Below are positions 35,507-46,849 of a stretch of 64,000 nt of DNA, one piece after another. Made by a program: the position numbers and the translations under genes. The stretch spans positions 3,956,793 to 4,020,792 of the forward strand of contig CAJINV010000008.1 of the NCBI GenBank assembly GCA_905178155.1. Reading direction: 5' to 3'. Source of the DNA: Amoebophrya sp. A120 (taxonomy: Eukaryota > Sar > Dinophyceae > Syndiniales > Amoebophryaceae). The notes beneath the pieces were generated by a model. It did not search any database and was not told where the DNA came from. It saw nothing but the letters and a program-made list of their open reading frames with translations. The first letter of the stretch is position 1. Every line of letters begins with the position of its first letter.

Positions 35507-37393
35507 ATGAGTACCACATCGAAGAAGGCGGTGACGATGTTGAAAGACCTCTTGAAGTCCTCCTGGCTTCCGAACTTTCACAAGCAGGAGTACGACGAGT
35601 GCATCGTGGAGATCTCCCGCATGTACGAAAATTATCTGGATTGCACCAACCACCTGGAGCACCTGGAGTCCGAGTACGAGAGTATGACAATTGCAACAGC
35701 ATGATCATGATACTCGTATAATAATTAAAGAATGCAAGTCTTGCATGATACAAGTACAACATTTTCACCTGATGAATCAGCATGACAAATCCGCCCATTT
35801 TTCCTTCTGAACAAATTTGTGATGCGATTTATACGTAGTAAGATAGTTTGTCGCAAACATGCATAGAGAGGAAAAAGGAGCAGTTCGATGCCGACCCAGC
35901 GAGCGGGACGATGAGCCAGGAGGAAAAGGACACCCGAACCGCGGACCTGAAAAAGAAGCAGCAGGACGCCGAGACACGGTTCACGATGGGCCAGGTGATT
36001 TATGACACTGCACAACTCCCACTCCCCCTCATTTGTCATGCAAAACCTCAAATCCAGTCGCTGCCTTGTGGCACTGTTTGCATGACAAATTCCGGAAGCC
36101 CAAACAGTACTACATTACGCGCATGAAGTTGTCATGCACAAGCTCCACATGTGCGGGTGTTTGTATTGCTGCTCATGCAAGACAAATGAGGGGGAGGGGG
36201 AGTTGTGCACTGTCATATGATTTGGCAGGAGGACATCTTGCGGACGAAGCGCTGCTATGCATTGCAAAAATGTTTGGGTCTGGAAGAATACAAACTTGTG
36301 ATGCGCATTTCAGAACACAGAAAAATCTCTCATGCATAGGTAGCAAAAGCTGCCCACTTTCTGTCACCAAAATGCGGGATTTGTCATGCGGAAGCGGCAT
36401 GGCGGAAGCTTCTCGAAACCTGTGATGCTAGAGCTTCCATGCCAGACCTTCTGTGTCATGCAAAAACGGCATGACTCTGCCAGAGCCAGACCCAGACACT
36501 TTTGCACTTGATAGCTGCCTTCTGCAGTACCTGAACAAGCGGCTGCAGGTGATCCGAAGTACCAAGTGGGTGGAGGGCCGAGTCTTATCGGACGAAAAGC
36601 TTGCGAAGCTTTCCGCAGAAGAAATCGAGTACTTGAACAAGTACAACGACATTGTGGACGACTACATACAAGATTGGCTTCCGAACGCGCACGCACTAAA
36701 CCTTCACAACGACTGCGAGCTGCAGCAGGTGGCCTTCAAGTGCATCACCATAGCGGAAAATCTATCCCAGTGCACAAGCAGAGCGAATCAACAACATCCC
36801 CACTCCGATCTCGTCCGCGTCATTTTCTTGTCGTGCTACAACTAGACAGGAACCAGGGTCATTCCAGCTCGTGGTCGTGGTGGTCATATTTTTTATCGTT
36901 CTCGGCATTAATTACTTAGCATTGTGATTTTGTTTGCATGACATGCCCTTGGCAATGAGAGGGAGCAGGGGGCAAGTCCAAGTTCAGCTTGTGCAATTGA
37001 ATACAATCAAGATGCCGACCACGAGGTGGTGTTAAGCGACGGAAGAGCAATAAAACTAATCCCGGGGACGACTTACAAGGTATGTCGAGTTGTATTTGAA
37101 AGTTCAATTTTCTACGTAGCACTAGCACCCCCGGTATACAATTCGCACTCGCAGGTTGTCCTCGAGGTCCAGATTAGGCGGGTCTTGTTTACTCGATCAC
37201 AGTCGTGCGCAGTCAAAATCACGCAGAAGAAAGGCGTAACATTGGCTAAGAACAAACCGAAATATAACCGCAGGTGCGCACGGAAGATGCGGAATTGCTG
37301 ATCAAAGACAAAGTAGCAGTTTTGGCCAAGGGTTATCCAGGTCTGAATTATGAACTCCACCTCCGACTCTTCATTATAATTTGCAACGAGTGA
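35507..37393 (+). CDS. PSF1: GINS complex subunit PSF1
   Basis: Exons 35507-35682, 35871-36000, 36223-36255, 36519-36762, 37009-37079 and 37274-37393 sum to 774 nt, giving 257 residues. Four introns are introners; only the last is GT-AG (GTATGT...CGCAG). The protein matches PSF1 in order: N-terminal helices (MLKDLLKSSWLPNFHKQEYD), the core ILRTKRCLLQYLNKRLQVIR then KWVEGRVL (compare [31 protein letters not shown]), LSAEEIEYLNKYNDIVDDY, then a C-terminal B domain VAFKCITIAENQDADHEVVL with DGRAIKLIPGTTYKVRTEDAELLI. PSF1 joins Sld5, Psf2 and Psf3 in GINS, part of the CMG replicative helicase. It is longer than the usual 200 residues because of an acidic/Lys-rich insert at about 60-90 and a C-terminal extension. 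Confidence 0.88.
35683..35865. mobile_element. Introner, family B (diverged), in PSF1
   Basis: Ends TATGACAATTGC and GCAAACATGCATA, inner arms degraded, duplication GAGAG perfect. Removing 188 nt gives SEYERKKEQFD. Confidence 0.85.
36001..36217. mobile_element. Introner, family E, in PSF1
   Basis: Ends TATGACACTGCACAACTCCC and GGGAGTTGTGCACTGTCATA, duplication TGATT perfect. Removing 222 nt gives MGQVIWQEDIL. Confidence 0.93.
36256..36513. mobile_element. Introner, family A, in PSF1
   Basis: Ends TATGCATTGCAAAAATGT and ACACTTTTGCACTTGATA, duplication GCTGC perfect; only 33 coding bases separate it from the previous element. Removing 263 nt gives TKRCLLQYL, the conserved PSF1 core. Confidence 0.93.
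36763..37003. mobile_element. Introner, family I, in PSF1
   Basis: Ends TATCCCAGTGCACAAGC and GCTTGTGCAATTGAATA, flanks AAATC/CAATC (4 of 5). Removing 246 nt gives ITIAENQDADHEVVL, matching the PSF1 B domain better than any GT-AG alternative. Sequence family not seen elsewhere in the window. Confidence 0.85.
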
Positions 37394-38048
37394 ATAGAGT
37401 TAGAGGATCTCTCGAGCACCAGCGAGCGTCAGAAACACGTAGCTTAGCCCTCCTTCTGGACATTTATTTTGGTGACTCGATGCATAGAGCCACGGCACGG
37501 TACTGGTTCAGGTGCTGGCACTGACTGTAGCTTGTCATGGAGATCAGAAACGGACAGCATGGGCTCCGTCACAACACCAACAGCAAGATAAGCTGTAGTC
37601 TGATTTTTTTAGCATGTTGTGGTTGATCTTGATCGTCGTGATCTATAAATCGAATGTGGGGGGCGAGGTGGACTACATCGGGTTGCGCAATGTTATAACC
37701 GCGCCGGCGCCAACACGACCGCGAAAAACATCACTCCGTTTGGGAAGTACGGAAATTGAACTTGGTGTCCTGCCGCTTCAAGGTGGAGCAGGACAAAAAA
37801 TTACAAGTGCAAAATATGCTCGCATTGGTGGACTACTAGGTAGCCTTTGGATTTGTTTGGTTCGCCTGGTTCGTGTGGTCGTGCGCCTTCGCATGGCTGT
37901 TCATCTGCTGCTGGGCTGGCGTATAATCGACGATTGTTCCTTCCAACATCCGCGTAGGTGGTCCTCGTGGTGGAATTTTTGACAGGACCAACAAATCACC
38001 TCTAATCTCGTGTTCTTGCAGCTTTGGATTTCATCCGTACTAGCAAGG
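37394..38048. other. Mostly non-coding; possible upstream exon
   Basis: An open stretch from an ATG at 37614 begins with a signal-like MLWLILIVVI segment. It could be a first exon of the next gene, ending near the GTAGCC at 37840, but no in-phase join to the following exon was found. Confidence 0.35.
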
Positions 38049-38501
38049 ATGGATCTTGCTGCGGCGCACAACAAGACATACACCGAAGCTCCTGTTTACT
38101 TGCGCTTGATCCCGGTGCATGTTGGAAGCACGCGGCCAAGAGGAGTACAAACAGGTAAGACGGAGAGGACCAGTAAGAGGATCTACTTAGGTGGAAAAAC
38201 AAGACGAGACTTCTCAACAAACTTGTTTGCTACAGCTCCTCCAAAGAAGATCGCCTTTGTAGTAGACTCCGACGTCGAGAAGTTCGTCTCCGGGAAGTTT
38301 CCCATCCCGGCTCGGCGATTCGCCAAAAGTAGTATCAACAAGAACGCAATAAAGGATACCAGGGAAGTGATGGGGCTCGTGATCTTCTCTGAGAGTCTTC
38401 TCTTGTGGCAGGGGTTCTTTCAGAGCGCGTTCGTGTATGCTGTATCACGGAGCGACCTAAAAGTAGCAGTGAGAAAAATAAACCAAGAGCTCCTATGGTA
38501 A
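38049..38501 (+). CDS. Small hypothetical protein
   Basis: Coding-like stretch in one frame, with or without an 81-nt GT-AG intron (38155-38235, GTAAGA...CTACAG) whose removal keeps the frame and joins RGVQT to APPKKIAFVVDSDVEKFV. With the intron removed the product is 123 residues, starting at the ATG at 38049. It is basic with a hydrophobic patch near the end (GLVIFSESLLLWQGFF). No family is recognised. A 5' exon in 37614-37839 is possible. Confidence 0.45.
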   Translation: MDLAAAHNKTYTEAPVYLRLIPVHVGSTRPRGVQTGKTERTSKRIYLGGKTRRDFSTNLFATAPPKKIAFVVDSDVEKFVSGKFPIPARRFAKSSINKNAIKDTREVMGLVIFSESLLLWQGFFQSAFVYAVSRSDLKVAVRKINQELLW

Positions 38502-38697
38502 TGTCGAGCAATGGTCCATAATTATTCCAACATTATGCGATTGCAAATCGAGACGGTGACGGAGACCGTCTTCTAGCGCCAGCATCAAGTCGCAGTAGAA
38601 CGAGAAAAAGAATCACTGAAAATAAAGACCGCAGCTATTTTACACATAAAAACAAGCTTGACGACTCGTTGCCGTTGGACGACCTCCACCATCTACG

Positions 38698-41600
38698 ATG
38701 GGCAACGAGCTTTCCAACGGACCTTCGCAGTATGGCGGCTCCGCAACCTCCGGTGTGGTCGATGCAGTTTTGCAGTTTAACGACCTACGGGACTGGCTAA
38801 ATCCACAGGATGAAGATCTCCAAGTACCGCCTTATCCCGTCGGAGGACGGACTGCCTCTTCGTCCTCAACCGCAGTGGGAGTCACCCCGACAAGTGCGAC
38901 AGCTAGTATCCCACCGAGCTTCACCGCCTACGTTTCTGTCGACAATTCGCCCGAAGTGCCGCTCCACCGGGGTGCCGACCCTTTGTGGGTCAAGTTGACG
39001 CTGAGAAGCATAGTGCAGATACGCATCGTTGCGACAATAACGTCAGGTGGATCTCCACAGATGATAACCCAGCAAAGGACCGTCGGAGTGTGCCATGTGC
39101 CCGTTGCAAAAGTGGAGCAGCGGAGACTCGGTATAATGAAGATGAACTAGAATCGATCCTATTTTTTATACAATGAAAGTAGAATCGAGCCAGCACCAGC
39201 TGCACACGACCTTTTGTCTTCAAGAGTAGAAGACCCTACAAAATATATGAAGAACTCAAAGCAATTCAACTGTCTCGCCCCTCGCCTTGAAATCAAAAAA
39301 AAAGTCGAACTCCAAAGGTATGGTTCTCTATCACACCTGGCTTCTTCTCGAACAGCCGCAGGGAGTCCGTAGTACGATCGAGGACCAATTTGAAAACTCT
39401 CTCTACAACATCGGTAAGTTCCTGCAGCAGCCCAAAATCTGCATCACCTTAGCTGCCAAGGAAGAGTACAGCTTGATCGCGAAAAGTGGGGGAATCTACC
39501 CGTTGCTTGAGGACGTGGATCATGGAGGTGGAACGAGCGAACTGGACATGATGATCGCCAGCAGTGGAGCTTCTAGCGGAGCAACTGGGACGAGCTCCTT
39601 CTACGGTGGGGCTGGCGGTGGAACAAGTATGACGACACCTGCAACCTCTTTGACGTCGTTGACGGCGAAAAAAGCCCGTCGCTACCACTCCGTCCTCCAC
39701 TCCCACTTTCAGCACCTCCAGCTCTGTCAGGGCTATTACCAGAAATACCTGTCCGAGCGCAAAGCGAATTATAGTGCTAAGGCCGCGGGCGGGAGGGGGT
39801 CTTTTGCCAACGAGTATGATAGCCAACTACCTGGTGGAGTACCAAGTGGCGTGGCCGCTGCAACAGCGGAGGCCAGCGCGCTGTTGGACCAGATGATATG
39901 TATAATTTTTTTCTCGAAAGGAAAATAAAGAAACATGATGCGCGTACTTACATAGGTCGTTGTCCTGCATGGCAAAAATACCGCTTTTCTTTGCGTCAAG
40001 TTACAGTGTTCTTGTGCTCGACTTCTACTAGCAGCGGAACTTCTGGTGCGCGACGACTTGTCACGTAGCTTGTTGTACCCTATCAAATCTACAGGGCAGC
40101 AGCAGCAGCAGCAAGGCAGTCAGCCAACAGCGACCACCACAACGGCCACCGCGAACTCAAGCAAGGAACGGGAAATGTTGATATGCAATTATGATTATGA
40201 AGTGCCACCACGTACAAAAGTCTTTCTGTATCTGTACTACCACCGACCCCGAGGTTGTTGCTGCATGACGTCAAAACCAAAGAAGGGGAACACAACTGCA
40301 AACTGGCGCACGTCGTCAAGTAGATTTGGTTGTACATTCTCTCCAATAGCGGTAGCAAGGTACATCCTGCACCAGAATTGGGAACAATGGGTCAGCGGAC
40401 GACCTGGGGGACCACATCAAGATGAGAGTAAGTCGTGGTACTCTGGATGTTTCCATTCTATACTTGTTGGGCCAACAGCAATCCTATGAGCAGCAACTTG
40501 CGCAGCTGCGCACGACCGTCAGCGAACTCGGAGAGCAGAAACACACCCTGGCACTAGAGCACGACAAGAAAAAATCTGAGTTGTTGGCCGAGATACACAC
40601 GTTGCGGACTAGTGTGGCTCAGCTGCAGGAGGTCGTTAACGAAAAATCTTCGTCTGACGCCGCCAAAAACGGGGGCGGCGCGACGCAGATTATTAACGGA
40701 CGCGCTAGCACTTCTACGGGCGGGTCCAATGCGGAGCAAGCACAGAACGCGTTGGATCCGCAGCGACAGCAAGAAACTATTAATCGCCTGCAGCAAGAGA
40801 CCAGAAACATCACACGACAAGCCACTATTCGCCGTGAACAAGAATTGGCTACTTTCCTTGTTCAACTCGTGCTCTCATGTCAACTTCATCTGGTGCCTCG
40901 TCTCTGCCTCCGGTTCTTAGTTGAAATCAGTTTTTTTATGCGTGTATAATGGACACGTCGCATTGTGCCTGTGCGGTAACAAAGAAAGTAGTGCAACTTC
41001 AGTTTTTGTCACGCATTCGCGACGAGCGTATCGACAAAGCGAACGATACTATCCGGCTGCTGCGGTCCCAGGCGAAGGGGTTGCAGGAAAAGGTAAAGTT
41101 ACAAGCAGCCGAAATTGCGACGTTGAAAGGCGGTGGAACAGGTGCGGCAACTTTGACTACACCATCGGGTATGTTCATTTTTCTGCGAGTGGTAGGTCTA
41201 GTAGGGTGGCGCTGGCGTCGTGGTTCGTCGAGGTGATGTCGTCGTGTGGCTAGGAGAAAGCAAAAAATTACGAATACAATTACTCATCCTCTCTGACTCT
41301 GTCTTCTACGTCGACAAGTTTAGGTTTTCTTCAACTTGAACCCAGAAGTACATACTAATTTTGTCTGCGGCTGAGAAATTCAAAAATTCACTTTTGCGAC
41401 GCCGTGGAGCCACTTGTGTCTCTGTCAGCTCGCATATAGCGTCACGCCTTCTGTCTTTTCGTGTGATCAATTAGGAGAGGCGCTGAAACATTAGCGCCAG
41501 ATCGTAACGCGGCGCGCAATACACCCTGAAAGCATGGCCGCTTTTGGCGGTGTTTGACATGCTCCCCAGGTCCACCAAAAGTGGCCAGCGCAAAGCCAGC

Positions 41601-42740
41601 CGGGGCTCAGGGGAGGGGTCCAAGGGGGGCACCCCTGCCGGAGCCGCAGAAGAATTTGCGCAAATCGTCAAACGCCATTGGTAATTGCCGATTTCGGGCC
41701 TTGCGCAAATTCTTCTGCGGCCCCACCCTCCGACCCCCCCGGGGACCCCGTCTCGCACCGGACTGTTCTGCCGGAGTCCCACAACTGGGCCACCCGAAGT
41801 ACGGGGAGCCGGGCGGGCCGGGGTAGGAAGGTAGAAACGCGAGAACCGGACCACGGCCAGCTACCGCGGGCGAGGTGCTTTCCGCTGGCGGCGTCCCTGC
41901 TCAGCACCACTGCAACCTCCGAGGCCACCGGGACTGGGACAGCCCAGCCTACTTTGCCGCTACGCCCAAAAATAAAATTTTTGAATTTTTCAGCCGCAGA
42001 CAAAATTCACGTTGGTAGTACAAGGACGCGATTCATTTCATTTGATCTCCTGAACAAGATAAGTGGAAACAAAAATTTCACAGCCAGCGCGACGAATCTC
42101 CAATTGGCCGAGGAAAATCGGAAACTCCAGGAGGTTTTGGCGCAGGAGCGAACGTATGAACTGCAAAATTATCGTACTAGTATATATAAATTGCATTACA
42201 AATTGGCTTAGCATTGCAAATGTAATTTGTGATGCGGATTTCCCTTGATTACTAGATTTGTAATGCATGACTGCGATTAGTACGAGTGCGATACTTTTGC
42301 ACAGGATAGAACGAAAAAAGAGGAACTGATGACGATCGTTTCTTCACTGTATTCCGAAGTACAGCCCGCACTTAACCCGGTCATGTCCACAACCAGCTCG
42401 ACCGGTGATATCCAGCTGAATTTTTTTTGCAAAAAATAATAGATACGTCTGGGCCTTCTGGAAATTCAAATAAAGCTGTTGACTTAGTTCTTACTGCCGA
42501 AAACTAAATAAACGTGAAAAGTTTGTCAACAAGTGCAAGAAGCATGAGGCGAAGCGCGATCATTATGCCGTTGCAACCTGCAGAAATATTACATTTGGCC
42601 TTTTCATCTTCCAGACAACTCAGATACGATACAAAAAAGTATTTGCAATCCGGATAACTGGCGAGCAGGCGCAATTTGAGAAGATGTTGCCGTCTCCAGC
42701 CGAAATGGCCAGATCAATTGCAGGGGTGGCCGCGACCTAG
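38698..42740 (+). CDS. Coiled-coil protein with N-myristoylation signal, many exons
   Basis: Joined in phase: 38698-39130, 39318-39899 and 40032 onward (phase-1 introns, donors GTATAA). Clear coding continues at 40479-40850, about 40996-41168, 41994-42154, 42314 to about 42410, and probably 42613-42740; some later joins are unresolved. The N-terminus MGNELS fits N-myristoylation. Residues 1-340 include strand-like segments (VKLTLRSIVQIRIVATI, YHTWLLLEQPQG, KICITLAAKEEY) that could form a C2-like domain; this is a guess. The rest is long coiled coil: QLAQLRTTVSELGEQKHTL, IRDERIDKANDTIRLLRSQ, LAEENRKLQEVLAQERTKKE. The family is not identified. Centrosomal or basal-body scaffolds share this build, but nothing proves that role. 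Confidence 0.6.
41357..42007. mobile_element. 650-bp element with 32-bp inverted ends in an intron
   Basis: The arm at 41357-41388 (AATTTTGTCTGCGGCTGAGA then AATTCAAAAATT) is repeated inverted at 41976-42007 with one mismatch. The body is GC-rich and holds a perfect 21-bp inverted repeat, 41643-41663 against 41701-41721. The right arm contains the TTTTTCAG acceptor and the first bases of the next exon (CCGCAGAC). It differs from the introners in size, composition and ends. Confidence 0.7.
42155..42308. mobile_element. Introner, family B, in coiled-coil gene
   Basis: Ends TATGAACTGCAAAATTATCG and CGATACTTTTGCACAGGATA-type arm at the right end (here GTGCGATACTTTTGC), duplication GAACG perfect. 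Removal joins LAQERT to KKEELMTIV inside a coiled coil. Confidence 0.9.
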
Positions 42741-44162
42741 CGATCTGAAGCTGAACCAGAATCGCCACTACAGCGGACAATGATTTTTTTGGAGGGGAGG
42801 ATTCAATTGGAATTGCGCTCATCAGGATTTCCTATCCAGGTAGCTGCATCGACGCAACTACGTTCGTTGAAAGGAGCCTCGTGGGGGTCGTGGTCCCGCC
42901 ACTGATGTTACTGTACTAGGGCTCGTGATAGACCAGGAAATGGAAAAGGAAAACCCAATTTAAACTCACCTTGTATGATGATGTCAAAAAAAAACCACAC
43001 ACCTAAACTTCTATACGCTTAGAACTACGCAACTGTATCGTGTTTTTCTTCGCTTCATTTTTTAGCCTTGGATTAACGCCTTGCTTTATTCTTCCCTGAC
43101 TCTGTAAGATGGTGATAAAGGTAGTACCGAGAACATCATATGCCATCAAACCTTGTACTATCTTTCTAAAACTAAAAAATCTATGGTCTTCTTCTGTGTG
43201 CCGCCTCTTGCGGTTGTACAACAGATGCAAAAGCGAAATGTACCTCATACTCATGTACAAAACGCAATTTGATGAACTTTCTAAGGCTAAGGAGCATATG
43301 TAAGCACAAAAAGTGCTGATAAACCGGCTGAGTCAGGCGGAGGCACTATTTGACAGTGAGAACTTCCCAGCGCTAAAAAAAGTAGCTCGTCGACCTCGTC
43401 TTCTGAGTCGGTCATCTCACTGTCTCTCTCGTAGTTTTCGTGCACCTAACGACCACATGCTTTTGTTTGAGTTCCGTCATCATCGCTCGTTCGTCATTTT
43501 TTAGCCCGTCGTCCGCTCCAAGTCAGTGAATTCGGTATTGCAGCGTTGTTGCAGTACCAGCAGTTGCGTTTATTCGTACAACTTCGTCGTCCAAAAGGTA
43601 CAGGGTACAAGTACGACATCGTCATCTTGGTCGCAAGAAAATTTCACTTTGAATGATGCTTCTTGTTCGTGCAATAATTTCTAGTTTCGTGATGTTAAAT
43701 GATGTCCCATGACGCGTGCCTTTGCTGAGCCCTGAGCCCGAGAACAAGTCTAGTTGTAATTGCTCAAAACGATGAAAAGCAATCAGAAGTCGGTCCTACT
43801 TGAAGGCGAGGCGGCAATATAGCACGACGATCTAGTATGGAGCTTAAAATATCATAAAGGTTAAGGTCGTGAATTTGTCGCACGTCGATAGCTTGTTATG
43901 TAGATAGAAACAGCACTAAAAAATCCGCTTACTTTTCCTTCCCGACAGCGCAGTTCTACTCCCAAGAAGCCTTCATATCGTTCCCGCACAAGAATAAAAA
44001 CTTGATTTGAAAAACCACGCATTGCTGGCGACACCCTTGCTCGCTTGTGCGCCTAGTAGCCCCCAGCATCTACTTCATCATCGTCCCCAGTGGAGCAACA
44101 TCATTTATTTTGCGTTCTTTGCTCCTTGTGTCCTTTGTTTCGTTAACCACGCCACATCAAAA
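42741..44162. other. Mostly non-coding
   Basis: A short coding-like piece near 43237-43302 (KTQFDELSKAKEHM, followed by a strong GTAAGC donor) could be a further exon of the upstream coiled-coil gene. Nothing else is recognised. Confidence 0.4.
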
Positions 44163-45358
44163 ATGAAGGAGGACCGCGGACTGCAGGTCGACACGACCGG
44201 GGAGCAGCCCCTTTTCGTGCGCGACTTCCACACCCCCGCGAACGCCCGGCCGGGGATGTTATCCCCATTAAACGCCCGCGGGCCGTATTCCCCGGTGCCC
44301 ACGCACCTGCGGAAGCAGTACGTGGAGAAGATGTACGAGATTTTTCAACTGGCGGACGAAACCCACAGCGGCGTGGCGGAGCTGAAAAAGTGCCTCCACA
44401 TCGCGGAGCACCAGTTTGCCAAGGAGGTGGTCACGCTGAACCACGAGCACTACGCGTTCAGCTACGAGAAGCTGTTGACCTTCGACGAGTTCATGATCAT
44501 CGCGGACGAGGTCATCCCCATGCGGGAGCTGTACTTTTTCGTCATTTCCGGCGACCTGTTTGACGACCGCGACGAAAAGGTGGAGGAAATCACCTCGGGC
44601 CTCGCCCACGTGCCGGAGAAGGAGCACGCGGAGCTCGTGAAAAACGCGGCGCCGCTCACGAAAAGCGGCAAGGAGAAGCTCGTGAAAGTAAGCATCGAGG
44701 ACCTGTCCGCCCTGCCCTTGCACTACGGCGTGGAGAGGTACGACTGCGCAAAGTGTGGAATCACCGCCGAAAACATGATGGCGAACTGTATATTTTTCTT
44801 GTGTTTTCCCTTTTCCTTTTCTTTTCTTGACAGTATCATGACGTATCGACTCGCAGCGATGCCGAAGCCGATGCTCTGCACAGTCACTTGTTTTTGTCAG
44901 TGAAGTGCTTGCTCGCGTGACCAAGGTGGCACGACATAATTGTTTCCCCAACATGTACAAGATTCAATTTCTTTGATCTAGCGCCCTTCGGCATCAGAGT
45001 CAGCCGAGACAAAGATATCATTATCAAAGAAGAAAACTACCTGTATCTCGATCAACATAATTTTCAAAGCAAGGACTACTTCATCTATGTCTATCCGAAA
45101 CAATAAATCTACTACTTTTCAGATTGCTATGTGGGCATGCAGTCTGGGGAGGTGTTGTGCTCTATTTGCGGTAGCGTGGACCAAGGGAACCGCCTAAACC
45201 ACAGTATGGCCGTGAAGCAAACGGAGCGTCGGTCCCGACCGGTGAAGCCCACCTTTATGCCGCCCTACTTGGTTGGCTACCTGACGCCGGCCGAGGTGAA
45301 GGCCGAGAAGCGAAAGGGGAGGAACAAACCCGCAATGATCTTCACGGCGCAGTCGTGA
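44163..45358 (+). CDS. Protein with split zinc-ribbon-like cysteines
   Basis: Exons 44163-44787 and 45123-45358, joined by a phase-1 GT-AG intron (GTATAT...TTTTCAG), give 286 residues. The start is the ATG in AAAATGAAGG; a longer open frame upstream is low quality. The middle (YVEKMYEIFQLADE, LLTFDEFMIIADEVIP) is helical and resembles degenerate EF-hand helices, without an intact calcium loop. Cysteine pairs YDCAKCGI and VLCSICGSV, about 30 residues apart and separated by the intron, form a C-x2-C...C-x2-C pattern typical of a zinc ribbon. The basic C-terminus (EVKAEKRKGRNKPAM) may bind nucleic acid. No family is recognised. Confidence 0.7.
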
Positions 45359-46849
45359 GCAGGAGTAGCTGCTACTAGTGTCCCACCTCTATCTAATATG
45401 CTGTGACTAACTACACTTGCACTTGCACTAGCACCACCACCACGTACAGCATGATAATACAAATTTAACTACGGCTGTGAACAGGATATCCTCCTGGTCG
45501 TGTACTAGTGTGAACTTTTCAATGAACTGGTGCTGCAGGTCGACGTTCTTTTGTACAAGTATCTAACCTGTGTGGCATAGAAATTTATCGTACCTCAAGC
45601 TGAACAAGTACCTAGTAGAGTGTCATCTTCAATAAAAATGTTTTTGATTCTGCAAACTTCTCCCCCCGTTCCGTTCCGATCCTGAGATGTTGGTACCCCC
45701 AGCGTCATCCGATACAGTCGCAAGTTCAAAAAAGTTGACCTGAAAAAGATCCTCAGCAGTGCAGCATGATGAACGCACATCATCATAGTACATCAAACAA
45801 ACATAGCATTATGACGAAACCTCGCAGAGAATGAGAAACGAGGCACTCAAGAAATAAACTGTCAGCATGTTTGGCAGGTGGCACTGTCCAGAATAAATAC
45901 CAGAAAGGTCAGTGTGAACTGATTACTTCGAAGCGAAGACCTTCACATTGTCGTTTGTCCGCTCCTTCGTTCCATATGTGTCGACGTTCGTGTCGTTTGT
46001 CCGCTTTATTTCGTATTCGTTCCCTCTTTCTTCATACTGCTTCGCAAAGGATAAGGAAGCTAGTCAAAAATAAAATGAACCACGGTAAAAATCGTAGTAG
46101 TGCAACTCGTCGTCCAAAATGAATGTCCCCACCAGCTCGTGTTCGGTTCGTTCTTTTTATGAACGTAGATGAAAAGCTGTCGTCGTTCTTACCGTGCCGC
46201 CAGATTACTAGACAAAAAAAGAGCACTTTGACTTTTCTTTATCGGTGGTGTTGAAGTGCAAAAGTCGTACTCTAGTCGGTGCAAGCAGACGAGTTGTAAG
46301 TACTAATATCGGTGCTGCTCCTCTAGAAGTCGTAGTACGTAGAAGTAGTAGCACCGATAACAAAAATAAATGCATTTGAAGAATTCAGAAAGTCAAAATG
46401 ACTGATCTTCTTGCTATTTTCATCCACTCTCCACCAGGACTTCACCATGCTTTTGAAATACTCACTGTATACTCCAAAAATAAATGCCAACGAAAATCAA
46501 AAACCCGGTAGCATGACTTTACCAAGAGCAGGCACGATGTACCTCTTATTGTGACGAAACTCTAGAAATATACTTCTCTCAACCGTGGCATTCGTCATGC
46601 TATGTGAGCAACGGTAGACGAAGGCAGTACCAGAAAGAGCTACGCGGCACATTTTGACCGACGATACATACAATACAAATACTTGTTGGTGCAATAAGTT
46701 TTTAAGTTTGTTGGCATTCGTTTCAAATTGTGATCTTCATTCCTCATTGCTTCCGGTGTGCGGCCCCGAGGAAGAAGAAATCCAAAAACTAAATATTTTT
46801 GTGTCGCTCGAATAAGTACATGGGGAGCTAAACCTTCATCACCAAATCG
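45359..46849. other. Intergenic, no gene seen
   Basis: Short frames only. A 192-cod minus frame overlapping 46640-47218 is the antisense shadow of the EF-hand gene. Confidence 0.5.

Noticed and set aside
36770-36976. GT-AG intron in PSF1 (GTGCAC to CAAG)
   Set aside because: It is in phase, but the introner reading 36763-37008 has matching inverted ends, a near-matching duplication and a better fit to the PSF1 B domain.
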